Under the pieces are notes generated by a model, which ran no database searches, had not been told where the DNA came from, and saw only the letters and a list, made by a program, of their open reading frames with translations. Shown here in pieces: positions 17,481 to 24,225 of a stretch of 64,000 nucleotides of DNA (its first letter is position 1; each line of letters opens with the position of its first letter). A program made the position numbers and the translations under genes. This DNA comes from CAZGSN01 sp964371655 (GTDB lineage Bacteria; Desulfobacterota; Binatia; HRBIN30): contig CAYJOD010000008.1 of assembly GCA_964371655.1 (NCBI GenBank), positions 62,001 to 126,000 of the forward strand, written 5' to 3'.

Positions 17481-18431
17481 TTATGCCTTGTTTGGGGTGG
17501 CTGTTGACGTCTGCCAAGCCGGCATGACCTCGTGGGCGAACCATGCCAGCCAGTCCACAAGCTGGTCGACGCTTTGCGTGCGCGGTGGATTGACGACGAC
17601 CACCGTGGTCCCCGCCTGCTCGAGCAGGCCGATTTCTTCGACGATCGCGTCGCGCTCCTGTGGCTGTCGGGTCTCGCCGAGAACGCGGTGCGAGTAGTCC
17701 TCGATCTGGAAGGTGGCCAGCGGCATGACGACCTCGAAGGGACGCGGGTGATCGCGTAGGCCGGGTTGCTCGCGCAGGTACGACAGGCGCTCGGGAAGCT
17801 GTTCGCGGGTGACTAGCCACGGCGCCCAACCATCACCGAAGTTGGCGGCCCGTCGCATCGCGGGACGGGAGTTGCCGCCGATAAAGATGGGCGGATGGGG
17901 TTTCTGCACCGGCTTCGGCTCGAAGGCGATCTTGTCGAAGTGGACGTAGCGGCCCTGGAACGAAGGGGCAGGGCTGGTCCACAGCTCCTTCATGGCCAGA
18001 AGATACTCGTCCGTACGTGTACCGCGCTCGCTGAACGGGACGTTGAGAACGTCGAACTCCTTCTCGATGTGGCCGGCGCCGGTACCGAGTGTGAAACGGC
18101 CGCCGGAAACAAAGTCGAGGGTGGCGATCTGCTTCGCCAGAAGCAGCGGATTGCGGTACGGCAGAACCAGCACGTAGGGCAAGACGCGGATGCGCTTGGT
18201 TGCACCGGCTAGGAAGGCAGCTGCCGAGAGTGCTTCCGGAAAGCGTCGTCCCATCACCTCCGCCATCTCGTCGGGCATGATGATGTGCTCGGAGACCGTG
18301 AGCCAATCGAAGCCGAGGTCATCTGCGGTCTGGGCGATACGCACAATATCGGCCCCCGTGGCCGCGGGCTCCCACGGGCTCATGACGGGCGGGTAGAGAA
18401 TCAATGCGGGCATTCCGAGGGCAAACTTCAT
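17481..18431 (-). CDS. LLM-class F420-type oxidoreductase
   Basis: 316 aa starting MKFALGMPALILYPPVMSPW. LLM segments: GFDWLTVSEHIIMPDEMAEVMG, GRFTLGTGAGHIEKEFDVL, KPHPPIFIGGNSRPAMRRAANFGDGW. Start at 18431; the open frame continues up to 18647, but that extension is only translated repeat (runs such as DDTDDAD). Substrate unknown; F420 use is by family. Confidence 0.88.
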   Translation of the reverse strand: MKFALGMPALILYPPVMSPWEPAATGADIVRIAQTADDLGFDWLTVSEHIIMPDEMAEVMGRRFPEALSAAAFLAGATKRIRVLPYVLVLPYRNPLLLAKQIATLDFVSGGRFTLGTGAGHIEKEFDVLNVPFSERGTRTDEYLLAMKELWTSPAPSFQGRYVHFDKIAFEPKPVQKPHPPIFIGGNSRPAMRRAANFGDGWAPWLVTREQLPERLSYLREQPGLRDHPRPFEVVMPLATFQIEDYSHRVLGETRQPQERDAIVEEIGLLEQAGTTVVVVNPPRTQSVDQLVDWLAWFAHEVMPAWQTSTATPNKA

Positions 18432-18452
18432 GATCTTCCTCTTGTTGCTGTT

Positions 18453-18619
18453 CTCATTGAGCGTTGCGAAAGAAAGAGAAAATCCGGCAGCTGCCAAAGA
18501 CGAATCCACAGATGACGCAGATGACACAGATCCCCGATGTGTGGCCCTTTGCGAAGCGCAGTACTCATCTGCGTCATCTGTGTCATCTGCGGATTTCCTT
18601 CTTTCTCTTTTGCAATGAG
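18453..18619. repeat. CAGATGAC-family element, copy with recognisable ends
   Basis: About 167 bp between CTCATTG (18453) and CAATGAG (18613-18619). Over its whole length it matches, in reverse orientation, the element nested at 45010-45177, including the flanks outside the arms (AACGCTCAAT, TGCAAAAG). The arms carry GATGACGCAGATGACACAGA. Confidence 0.85.
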
Positions 18620-18621
18620 CA

Positions 18622-18831
18622 CTAGATGCCGAATTTGGCCGAGCCAATCCCGTTGGGCGCCGCTACCCTCAGTGTACAACCCCGCAGGCGCGGCTGACTC
18701 GGTGATCGCGGAGTCAGGAAGGTCGCGGCGAATGGATCTGCGAAAAGGCGGCGATCCTCAGGTAGGGTCGACTCCAAGGCTCGGAACAGCGCCATGTACT
18801 CGGCCGTCCGGCTGGCACGTCCTTCTTTCAT
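18622..18831 (-). pseudogene. 3'-truncated SAM-dependent methyltransferase (TIGR00027/LCM type)
   Basis: The first ~43 residues (MKEGRASRTAEYMALFRALE...RLFADPFAATFLTPR) match the N-terminus of class I methyltransferases of the leucine carboxyl methyltransferase/TIGR00027 type, which normally run to about 260-300 aa. After FLTPR the similarity ends and a stop follows at 18622. It starts 31 bp below the last attC, so it was probably the terminal cassette gene and lost its 3' part by deletion. Confidence 0.6.
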
Positions 18832-18861
18832 GTGTTTCTCGTGGATGTTCCCGGATGGGGC

Positions 18862-18943
18862 CGGCTGAAGTCGCGCCTCAGGCGCGGCGGGCGTCGGTGG
18901 AAGTCGGCTTTCGTGCGCCGTCGCCTGCAGCTGACGAGTTGAC
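18862..18943 (-). other. attC site A (minus orientation)
   Basis: Read on the minus strand: R'' GGTCAAC, stem GCTGCAGGCGACGGCG pairing with CGCCGCGCCTGAGGC, with extra G and A on the R'' arm. R'' is close to complementary to GTTGGACC, the start of the same cassette at 19209-19216. The R' box is degenerate (CTTCAGC). Confidence 0.7.
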
Positions 18944-19171
18944 CCTCGCGCGCCGTGGCAACGCCGAAATCACTGAACGCAGCAGGGCGCTCACCGATTC
19001 CGATGACTGAAATACCGATGCCACGTCCGCGTCCAGAACGACCGCTATGGTCTTACCCTTCACCAGAGACGCGAAGCGATTCGGTCGCGCCTTCTCGTAG
19101 TCGAAGCGGTATTCGCGGCGCATCTCGGCAGTCGCTGGAGTGGCCTTCTTACGGCTTGACGCTTTCTCCAT
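18878..19171 (-). CDS. Small cassette protein, antitoxin-like
   Basis: 97 aa starting MEKASSRKKATPATAEMRRE. The core YRFDYEKARPNRFASLVKGKTIAVVLDADVA...SVSALLRSVI resembles small CopG/BrnA-like antitoxin-associated proteins found alone in many genomes; I cannot name a family firmly. The last ~20 residues (NSSAAGDGARKPTS) are translated attC sequence, so the stop codon is supplied by the recombination site. The start at 19171 has GGAAGGA upstream; an earlier in-frame start would run through the previous cassette boundary. Confidence 0.65.
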   Translation of the reverse strand: MEKASSRKKATPATAEMRREYRFDYEKARPNRFASLVKGKTIAVVLDADVASVFQSSESVSALLRSVISALPRRARVNSSAAGDGARKPTSTDARRA

Positions 19172-19208
19172 AGTCCTTCCGCTCCGACCGAGTTGCTTTG
19201 CGTGCACG

Positions 19209-19215
19209 GTCCAAC
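19209..19215 (-). other. Cassette boundary core (GTTGGAC read on minus)
   Basis: GTCCAAC on the plus strand is a consensus R' box and marks the 5' end of the cassette holding 18878-19171, whose attC R'' is near-complementary to it. I could not fold a convincing stem for the attC that should end here. Confidence 0.45.
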
Positions 19216-19269
19216 CGATTCGCAGCCGCGCGGCGAAGACCCGTCGTGCTCGAGCACTTCCCCATTGGC

Positions 19270-19473
19270 TCATGCCGCGGCGAACAACACGCTTTCGAAG
19301 GGAGCCGCCTCACCGTTGTCCAGCCGATCGGCGAGGACGCGGAGCGCCAGCGCCTGCGCCTTCGATTGCGCTTGCTCCACCGAATCCCCGTAGACGAGCA
19401 CTCCAGGCAACTCGTTCACTTCGGCGATCCACCGGCCGTCGCCTTCGCGCTCAACTTCAACTTTGAATTCCAT
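19270..19473 (-). CDS. HicB-like antitoxin
   Basis: 67 aa: MEFKVEVEREGDGRWIAEVNELPGVLVYGDSVEQA...ALALRVLADRL. This is the partial RNase-H-fold HicB pattern (E-x-D-G-x-W-x-A-x-V-x-x-L-P-G-x-x-x-Y-G-x-x). No HicA toxin lies beside it, so it is an orphan cassette antitoxin. Start at 19473; the open frame upstream crosses the MITE-disrupted attC and is not coding. Confidence 0.8.
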   Translation of the reverse strand: MEFKVEVEREGDGRWIAEVNELPGVLVYGDSVEQAQSKAQALALRVLADRLDNGEAAPFESVLFAAA

Positions 19474-19519
19474 GATCCTAAGGATACCGCACTTGCTTAC
19501 GTAAGCCCAACCCTCGCAA

Positions 19520-19753
19520 ACCGAACGTCGCGGCTCAGAGGTTGTGAAAAAATCGATTGGGCACGCTCGCGGAACCTTGGTGCGCATGGCGCACCCTACA
19601 AATCCCTTGTCTTTTCGCGGTCTCGGTAGGGTGCGCCGCGCGAACCGAAACTTGGCGGACGCGGTTGTCCGATTATTTCACAGCCTCTCAGGTGCCGCGG
19701 CGACTCGCTGGAATGGCCGCTTCGCCGCGGTCGCCTGCAGCCACTTGTTCGGC
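19520..19753 (-). other. attC site C, split by a MITE
   Basis: Without the 19538-19690 insertion (element plus one TCA copy), the minus-strand site reads R'' GCCGAAC, stem GTGGCTGCAGGCGACCGCGG pairing with CCGCGGCACCTGAGCC, R' GTTCGGT. It shows the same extra G and A as the other sites. It ends the cassette of 19791-20135. Confidence 0.75.
19538..19687. mobile_element. MITE-like element inserted in an attC stem (GAGGTTGT family copy 2)
   Basis: TIRs GAGGTTGTGAAAAAATCG (19538-19555) and CGATTATTTCACAGCCTC (19670-19687), 16 of 18 paired. TCA lies immediately outside both ends, a 3-bp target duplication. The core carries the GCGCACCCTAC/GTAGGGTGCGC palindrome. No transposase. Confidence 0.85.
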
Positions 19754-19790
19754 CAGCCCGTGCGCTGGGAGTTCAATGTGGATTCCTTGG

Positions 19791-20135
19791 TCACCGATTC
19801 CACTCGCGGCAGAACATGAAGCCATATGCCTGAACGAACCGTTTGTAGTTATCCGGATCGCGATCCCGGAAGGCGAGAAGCGCAGCAAGTTTCCCCGATG
19901 CTTCAATCATCAACTCCTTCATCTTTGCGTCGGTGATGCGGCTCAAGTTTGGATCGTCGGTTAATGGCGATGCCGCACCGGCATGCAGGTTCTCGAGTTC
20001 CCCGTTACGGAAGGCATACGCCGTAAGGGCGTTCGCTTCGTCACGGATAGTGAAGCCACCAGGGAAGGCGTTCTGCACAAGGTTCTCAGAAAGCGCCGGA
20101 ACATCAGGGAGGTCATGCTTCTTTCGTGGACTCAT
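19791..20135 (-). CDS. Hypothetical cassette protein
   Basis: 114 aa starting MSPRKKHDLPDVPALSENLV. No recognised domain. Features: GGFTIRDEANALTAYAFRNGELENLHAG, and a C-terminal helix ending NYKRFVQAYGFMFCREWNR. The short 5' leader after attC site D and the attC immediately downstream give the normal one-gene cassette layout. Function unknown. Confidence 0.7.
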   Translation of the reverse strand: MSPRKKHDLPDVPALSENLVQNAFPGGFTIRDEANALTAYAFRNGELENLHAGAASPLTDDPNLSRITDAKMKELMIEASGKLAALLAFRDRDPDNYKRFVQAYGFMFCREWNR

Positions 20136-20158
20136 GTGATTCTGAGTCTCAATGCACC

Positions 20159-20238
20159 GCGGAACGCTTCCGGCTCAGGCGCGGCGGTGCCCGGTGGAGG
20201 CCTGCTTTGCCGCCGTCGCCTGCAGCCGCTTGCTTGGC
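20159..20238 (-). other. attC site D (minus orientation)
   Basis: Minus strand: R'' GCCAAGC, stem GGCTGCAGGCGACGGCGG pairing with CCGCCGCGCCTGAGCC, extra G and A on the R'' arm, R' GTTCCGC. The R boxes are degenerate but the stem is near-perfect. It belongs to the DUF4160/DUF2442 cassette. Confidence 0.75.
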
Positions 20239-20501
20239 CGACTACGACTGATCAAGGGAAAACGTTCTGGGTGGTCGAGCGACTCGACGGCCAAGTCGAC
20301 ATCGAGGTCAGGCCAGTGCAGGTGATGCGAGTTTGGCAACTCCACATTGCACAACTCGCCGATTGAGACGTCTCTGAACCACGGGAAGTCTTCGAACGAT
20401 AGGAAATGTTCCCTCTCGGCGACCCATAGCCAAAAGCCGTGCTTGGAAACGTTTGTCACCTCAACCACTGAAATGCTCTTTCCACGCGCGGCGGATCTCA
20501 T
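20175..20501 (-). CDS. DUF2442 protein (cassette)
   Basis: Up to 108 aa. DUF2442 core: VEVTNVSKHGFWLWVAEREHFLSFEDFPWFRDVSIGELCNVELP...HWPDLDVDLAVESL. The start is uncertain: ATG at 20501 overlaps the DUF4160 gene by 41 bp, while GTG at 20468 or 20459 sits at its stop. The last ~20 residues (KRLQATAAKQASTGHRRA) are translated attC site D. DUF4160-DUF2442 pairs occur widely as two-gene, TA-like modules; another is at 36025-36586. Confidence 0.8.
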   Translation of the reverse strand: MRSAARGKSISVVEVTNVSKHGFWLWVAEREHFLSFEDFPWFRDVSIGELCNVELPNSHHLHWPDLDVDLAVESLDHPERFPLISRSRPSKRLQATAAKQASTGHRRA

Positions 20502-20700
20502 CCTCGTGCTCCAAAATTAGCTGTAGCGCACTCGCCAGTCGTTTCCGACTCAACCCGTAGTTTGCGGCCAGTTCGACCTGCGGTTCAAACCAAAACTTTG
20601 CCTCGCCCTCAGTATGATAGACGTGCACATGCATGCGCGTCTCTTCGCGTGAGAAGAAATAACATCGAAACCCTCTCGCGCGGACGATCGTCGGACTCAC
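20461..20700 (-). CDS. DUF4160 protein (cassette)
   Basis: 79 aa: MSPTIVRARGFRCYFFSREETRMHVHVYHTEGEAKFWFEPQVELA...LEHEDEIRRAWKEHF. This is the DUF4160 signature (P-x-I-x-R-x-x-G-x-x-x-x-F-x-S-x-E-x-x-x-x-H-x-H-V). Upstream partner of the DUF2442 gene in one two-gene cassette between attC sites E and D. Biochemical role unknown. Confidence 0.85.
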   Translation of the reverse strand: MSPTIVRARGFRCYFFSREETRMHVHVYHTEGEAKFWFEPQVELAANYGLSRKRLASALQLILEHEDEIRRAWKEHFSG

Positions 20701-20768
20701 CCGACGATCTTACCCGAGACCCTGAACGGAGGCGACCAGGTGAGGGCAATTATCTCCAGCCGACGTCA

Positions 20769-20865
20769 GCCGAACGCCCACGCTCACGCGCGGCGGGCAC
20801 GACGCGCCGACACAATTCAGCAGAATGCCACGCTGTCCGCCGTCGCGTGCAGCGTGTTGTTCGGT
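20769..20865 (-). other. attC site E (minus orientation)
   Basis: Minus strand: R'' ACCGAAC, stem ACGCTGCACGCGACGGCGG pairing with CCGCCGCGCGTGAGCGT, extra G and A on the R'' arm, R' GTTCGGC. R'' is complementary at six of seven positions to GTTCGGC at the start of its own cassette (site F). Confidence 0.8.
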
Positions 20866-20886
20866 CTAGCTGTCGGGAGTGCGACG

Positions 20887-21192
20887 TCATGATCGATCGT
20901 GCGTGAGCCGCCTTACGATCTTGTCCGGGTCCTGCCGACAGTCGAGGACCGCCCATACCTGGACCACGCTGCCTTCGACTCGGTAGTAGACCGCATACGG
21001 GAAGCGTTTGGAGAGAAGGCGATGATAGCCAAACTGCACGGGGTGGATCGCTGCGTAGAGTTGTAGCGAGTCGACGTCGGAGAAGAGGGAGTCCAGAAAG
21101 TATTGGCCCAACCCTGAGTCTTGTGCCTCATAGAAATGAGCGCCATCGACGAGGTCCTGCTCGGCTTCGTCGAGGATCTCGACCCGGATCAT
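20887..21192 (-). CDS. RelE/ParE-family toxin (cassette)
   Basis: 101 aa. ParE pattern: DEAEQDLVDGAHFYEAQDSGLGQYFLDSL, then GYHRLLSKRFPYAVYYRVEGSVVQVWAVLDCRQDPDKI. Overlaps the upstream antitoxin by four bases (21189-21192). The pair fills one cassette between attC sites F and E. Such cassettes are thought to stabilise large arrays against loss. Confidence 0.88.
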   Translation of the reverse strand: MIRVEILDEAEQDLVDGAHFYEAQDSGLGQYFLDSLFSDVDSLQLYAAIHPVQFGYHRLLSKRFPYAVYYRVEGSVVQVWAVLDCRQDPDKIVRRLTHDRS

Positions 21193-21404
21193 GTCTTCTC
21201 GCGAATCCTAGCCTTTGCCGTACCCCAATCAGTGAACCGTGACGTACCTTCCCGGACGCGTTGCTCGCGGGCCGCCAATACATCTGCATGCCACCCGGGA
21301 GAAGGGAGTCCCTCAGGTCCACGCTGAAGGTCAGCCCAGATCTCCTCGATAGCCTGCAATTTCTCCGCCGTGCTCATCTCATCGAGCGGTATCGTCAGCC
21401 TCAT
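21189..21404 (-). CDS. Addiction-module antitoxin (cassette)
   Basis: 71 aa: MRLTIPLDEMSTAEKLQAIEEIWADLQR...PSPGWHADVLAAREQRVREG...DWGTAKARIREKT. This is the addiction-module component pattern (EKLxxIExIWxxL ... PxWHxxVLxxRxxxxxxG). Immediately precedes and overlaps its ParE-type toxin. Confidence 0.88.
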   Translation of the reverse strand: MRLTIPLDEMSTAEKLQAIEEIWADLQRGPEGLPSPGWHADVLAAREQRVREGTSRFTDWGTAKARIREKT

Positions 21405-21472
21405 TCTTCAGCCTCCATCGAGGAACATCCTGTCCCGTCCTTTCGAATACCGCAACCGCCACCGTGCTCGCC

Positions 21473-21551
21473 GCCGAACGCTGTGGCTCAGCGGCGGCTG
21501 CGCCAGTGGAATGGCCGTACCGCAGCCGTCCGCTGCAGCCGCGAGTTGAAC
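21473..21551 (-). other. attC site F (minus orientation)
   Basis: Minus strand: R'' GTTCAAC, stem GGCTGCAGCGGACGGCTGCG pairing with CGCAGCCGCCGCTGAGCC, extra G and A on the R'' arm, R' GTTCGGC. R'' plus GCTTA is the exact complement of the GTTGAACTAAGC at the R' of site G (24121-24132), so F and G bound one original cassette. Confidence 0.85.
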
Positions 21552-21759
21552 TAAGCCGCTCCGCGGCAGCTGTTGTATTGAACGGGTAGCTTTCCAACAT
21601 CGTCCACGTATCGCCGACGGCATGGTGCTCCAGCGCCGTGCCGATGGTCAACTCCTGCGCGCTGCAACGCCGCTGCGCGTCGCAATGCTTCGCGCCACTG
21701 TGCACCTCCCACCCGCTGCGGATTGTCCGTGGCCGGTATGCATACACAGGAGGTGTACG

Positions 21760-22614
21760 ATGGGAGCAATTGAAGATCGTATGGACGGCGACCTGAGGCT
21801 GCGGGCTTTGTCCGAGGTGACGCGCGCCGAGTACCTGCGCTGCGCCAAGCAGTTCGTCGCGCACTACCGCCTCTCACCCGAGCTGCTGGGCGCCGAGGAC
21901 GTGCGCCGCTATCTGCTGCACTTGGTCGACAATCTGCACTTCAGCCCTACCAACCTGAAAATGCACATCGCCGCAATCAAGTTCCTCTACACCGTTACCC
22001 TCGATCGTCCTCAGGTCGTAGAGCAAGTCCGCTTCCCCAAGGTGCCCCTGAAGCTGCTCGATATCCCGAGCCCGTCGGAGGTCGCCGCAGTCCTCTCGGA
22101 ACTGCAATCGCCCGTCTACCGGACGCTGCTGTTCTGTGCCTACGGTGCCGGACTGCGCGTCAGCGAAGCCTGCAACCTGTGCGTCGGCGACATCGACTCC
22201 AAGCGCATGGTGATCATCGTCCGCAATGGCAAGGGCGGCCGCGACCGTTACGCCATGCTGAGTCCGGTGCTGCTCGAATCGCTACGCGCCTACTACCGTC
22301 AGGTTCGCCCGCCGCAGCCCTACCTGTTCCAGGGCAAGGTGGCCGGCAAGCCCGTTCCCGTCGCGGGCGTCCAGACCGCTCTACGAATGGCGCTTGGTCG
22401 TAGCGGTGTCTCCAAGCGAATCACGCCGCACTCGCTCAGACACGCCTTCGCCACACACTCCCTGGAGTCGGGAACCGATCTGCGCGTCATCCAAGTCCTG
22501 CTTGGCCATGCCAACATCCGCAGCACCGTTCGCTACGTGCACGTCAGTACGGCGACCATCGCCAAGACCCGGTCTCCGCTCGACGCGATCGCCACCGAAA
22601 TCCATCGCGCCTGA
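21760..22614 (+). CDS. Tyrosine recombinase accompanying the IS91-like transposase
   Basis: 284 aa phage-type integrase. SAM-like N-terminal domain (residues 15-80) and catalytic domain with R133 (GAGLRVSEACNL), H224-x-x-R227 (HSLRH), H250 (LLGHANI) and Y259. Start at 21760 because AGGAGGT lies seven bases upstream and the family N-terminus fits; the earlier in-frame start at 21622 gives non-conserved sequence. Its stop overlaps the transposase start (TGATG at 22612-22616). Some IS91-family elements carry such an upstream recombinase. It lacks the IntI-specific insert. Confidence 0.9.
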   Translation: MGAIEDRMDGDLRLRALSEVTRAEYLRCAKQFVAHYRLSPELLGAEDVRRYLLHLVDNLHFSPTNLKMHIAAIKFLYTVTLDRPQVVEQVRFPKVPLKLLDIPSPSEVAAVLSELQSPVYRTLLFCAYGAGLRVSEACNLCVGDIDSKRMVIIVRNGKGGRDRYAMLSPVLLESLRAYYRQVRPPQPYLFQGKVAGKPVPVAGVQTALRMALGRSGVSKRITPHSLRHAFATHSLESGTDLRVIQVLLGHANIRSTVRYVHVSTATIAKTRSPLDAIATEIHRA

Positions 22615-23822
22615 TGCACCCGCGCCCGAAAGCGGGTGCGAAGCTTGAGATCGCGCAGATCTTCCGGCGTTTTGCCGAGGCATATTGGCAAAAGCATACT
22701 CTCGTCGACCAACCCGCAGGGGTCCTGCGCGATGTCGAGGACTGCCGCACCTCAGCCCTAGGCGGGCATCTCTACCGCTGCGATGACTGTGGCAGGGATG
22801 TCCCGCTCTACAACTCGTGCTTGAATCGCCACTGTCCGACCTGCCAGGGACCGGCGCAGTATCACTGGATCGAGCAGCGTAAACGGCGGCTGCTCAACAC
22901 CGGCTACTTCCATATGGTGTTCACCCTGCCTGCATCGTTGCGCGCGGCGGTCTTCACACACCGCCGCACTCTGCTCGATCTCCTGTTTCGCTCGGTGGCC
23001 GAAACCCTGCATGTCTTTGCCGCCGACCCCAAGCGGCTTGGCGCACAACTTGGCTTCACCCTGGTGCTGCACACCTGGACCCGCGAGCTCCTCTTCCACC
23101 CACACCTGCACGCGATCGTCACCGGCGGCGGGCTCAGCTTCGATGCCAGCAAATGGGTCGGCATCCCGACCGAGGAGTTCCTGTTTCCCGTAGCCGCCCT
23201 CTCGAAAGTCTTCCGCGGCAAGTTCCTTGAGGGATTCATCGGGCTGTGCGTGGCCGGCAAGATCGATCTGAGCGAGCACGACTCCCGCAAGCTTGTTCGC
23301 GAGGCGAACAAGCACCCCTGGGTCGTCTTCGCGAAACGTCCGTTCGGCGGCCCGGCACAGATCGTCAACTACCTCGGCCGCTACACGCACCGGGTCGGCA
23401 TGTCGTCATCGCGTCTGCTGTCGATCTCCGACGAAAAGATCGTCTTCCGCACCCGCGGTGACAAGACCTGCTCGCTCAACCCCGAGGAGTTCATCCGCCG
23501 ATTCCTCCTGCACGTCCTGCCGCATCAGTTCTTCAAGATCCGCCACTACGGCCTGCTCGCGCCGGGCAACGTCAACACCCGTCTGGTTCGGGCGCAGCAG
23601 TTGCTTGGTCCCGTTCCCACCGCAACCGAACCCGTCGACGCAGTGCGAACCGCCGACGACACCATCGAAAGCGCAGAGGCGAGCGCCGACTCGATCAAAT
23701 CCGGCAACGAACCGAACCCCATAGATCGTTCCACGCCGCGCTGCCCGCACTGTAATGGCCGACTGGTTCCACTGACCACGCGCCGCTCCCACCGCTTTCA
23801 AAGAGCGCCGCCCAATCCGTAG
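22614..23822 (+). CDS. IS91-family Y2 rolling-circle transposase
   Basis: 402 aa, full length for the family. N-terminal zinc-binding motif CDDCG...CLNRHCPTCQ (residues 56-77), HUH motif H164-L-H166 (FHPHLHAIVTGGG) and the two catalytic tyrosines Y253/Y257 in NYLGRYTHRVGMS. A C-terminal CPHC segment precedes the stop. HUH enzymes nick and transfer single strands. Translationally coupled to the upstream recombinase. Probably intact and functional. Confidence 0.93.
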   Translation: MHPRPKAGAKLEIAQIFRRFAEAYWQKHTLVDQPAGVLRDVEDCRTSALGGHLYRCDDCGRDVPLYNSCLNRHCPTCQGPAQYHWIEQRKRRLLNTGYFHMVFTLPASLRAAVFTHRRTLLDLLFRSVAETLHVFAADPKRLGAQLGFTLVLHTWTRELLFHPHLHAIVTGGGLSFDASKWVGIPTEEFLFPVAALSKVFRGKFLEGFIGLCVAGKIDLSEHDSRKLVREANKHPWVVFAKRPFGGPAQIVNYLGRYTHRVGMSSSRLLSISDEKIVFRTRGDKTCSLNPEEFIRRFLLHVLPHQFFKIRHYGLLAPGNVNTRLVRAQQLLGPVPTATEPVDAVRTADDTIESAEASADSIKSGNEPNPIDRSTPRCPHCNGRLVPLTTRRSHRFQRAPPNP

Positions 23823-24125
23823 CGACGACAAGGAGTATCGAATGCCCGTCACGGCACAAAGAAGATTCGATGCACCGCCGCAGGCGAAGTCGCCGCGGTG
23901 TGCCCGCCTGCAGGGGCGTCCCGGCCAATCGTTTCGATTTCAACTCGTCGTCGGACCCGCCGACCAAGTTAAGAGCGACCCCCCGGCGCCCAATCAGCCA
24001 CGCTCCGCTGAATCGACGGCCCGGTCAGTACCGGTCTTCGAGCGGCGTCCACGCCAATTTCCCCCATACGCCGCCCTCGACAATCGCTGCTCTACCATCA
24101 CCGCCTCTGCCCCAACCGCAGCTTA

Positions 24126-24222
24126 GTTCAACCGCGTTTTGGAAAGGCGCTCGCCGTCAACCTTCCCATTGGTGGCCGTCCACCGTGGCGGCTCGGCCTT
24201 TCCAAAACGCTAAGAGTTAGAC
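24126..24222 (-). other. attC site G of the first cassette (minus orientation)
   Basis: Minus strand: R'' GTCTAAC (consensus RYYYAAC), stem GCGTTTTGGAAAGGC pairing with GCCTTTCCAAAACGC, R' GTTGAAC (consensus GTTRRRY). CTGTCTAAC in R'' is the exact complement of GTTAGACAG at the start of the same cassette (25097-25105). Confidence 0.9.
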
Positions 24223-24225
24223 AGC

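Larger units (their letters stand above)
21557..24120 (+). mobile_element. Int + IS91-like insertion inside a cassette
   Basis: Contains a tyrosine recombinase (21760) and an IS91-like Y2 transposase (22614), start/stop overlapped. The outer limits given are those of the host cassette remnant, marked by the 12-bp inverted sequences GTTGAACTAAGC (21545) and GCTTAGTTCAAC (24121). The exact IS ends are not resolved because IS91-type elements lack terminal inverted repeats. Confidence 0.7.

Noticed and set aside
19209..19270. attC site for the HicB-like cassette
   Set aside because: A GTTGGAC R' box is present, but I could not pair the arms or find an R'' complementary to the cassette start, so only the core box is reported.
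21760..22614. A second integron integrase
   Set aside because: It has the tyrosine recombinase residues but lacks the IntI-specific insert, and it is start/stop-coupled to an IS91-like transposase.
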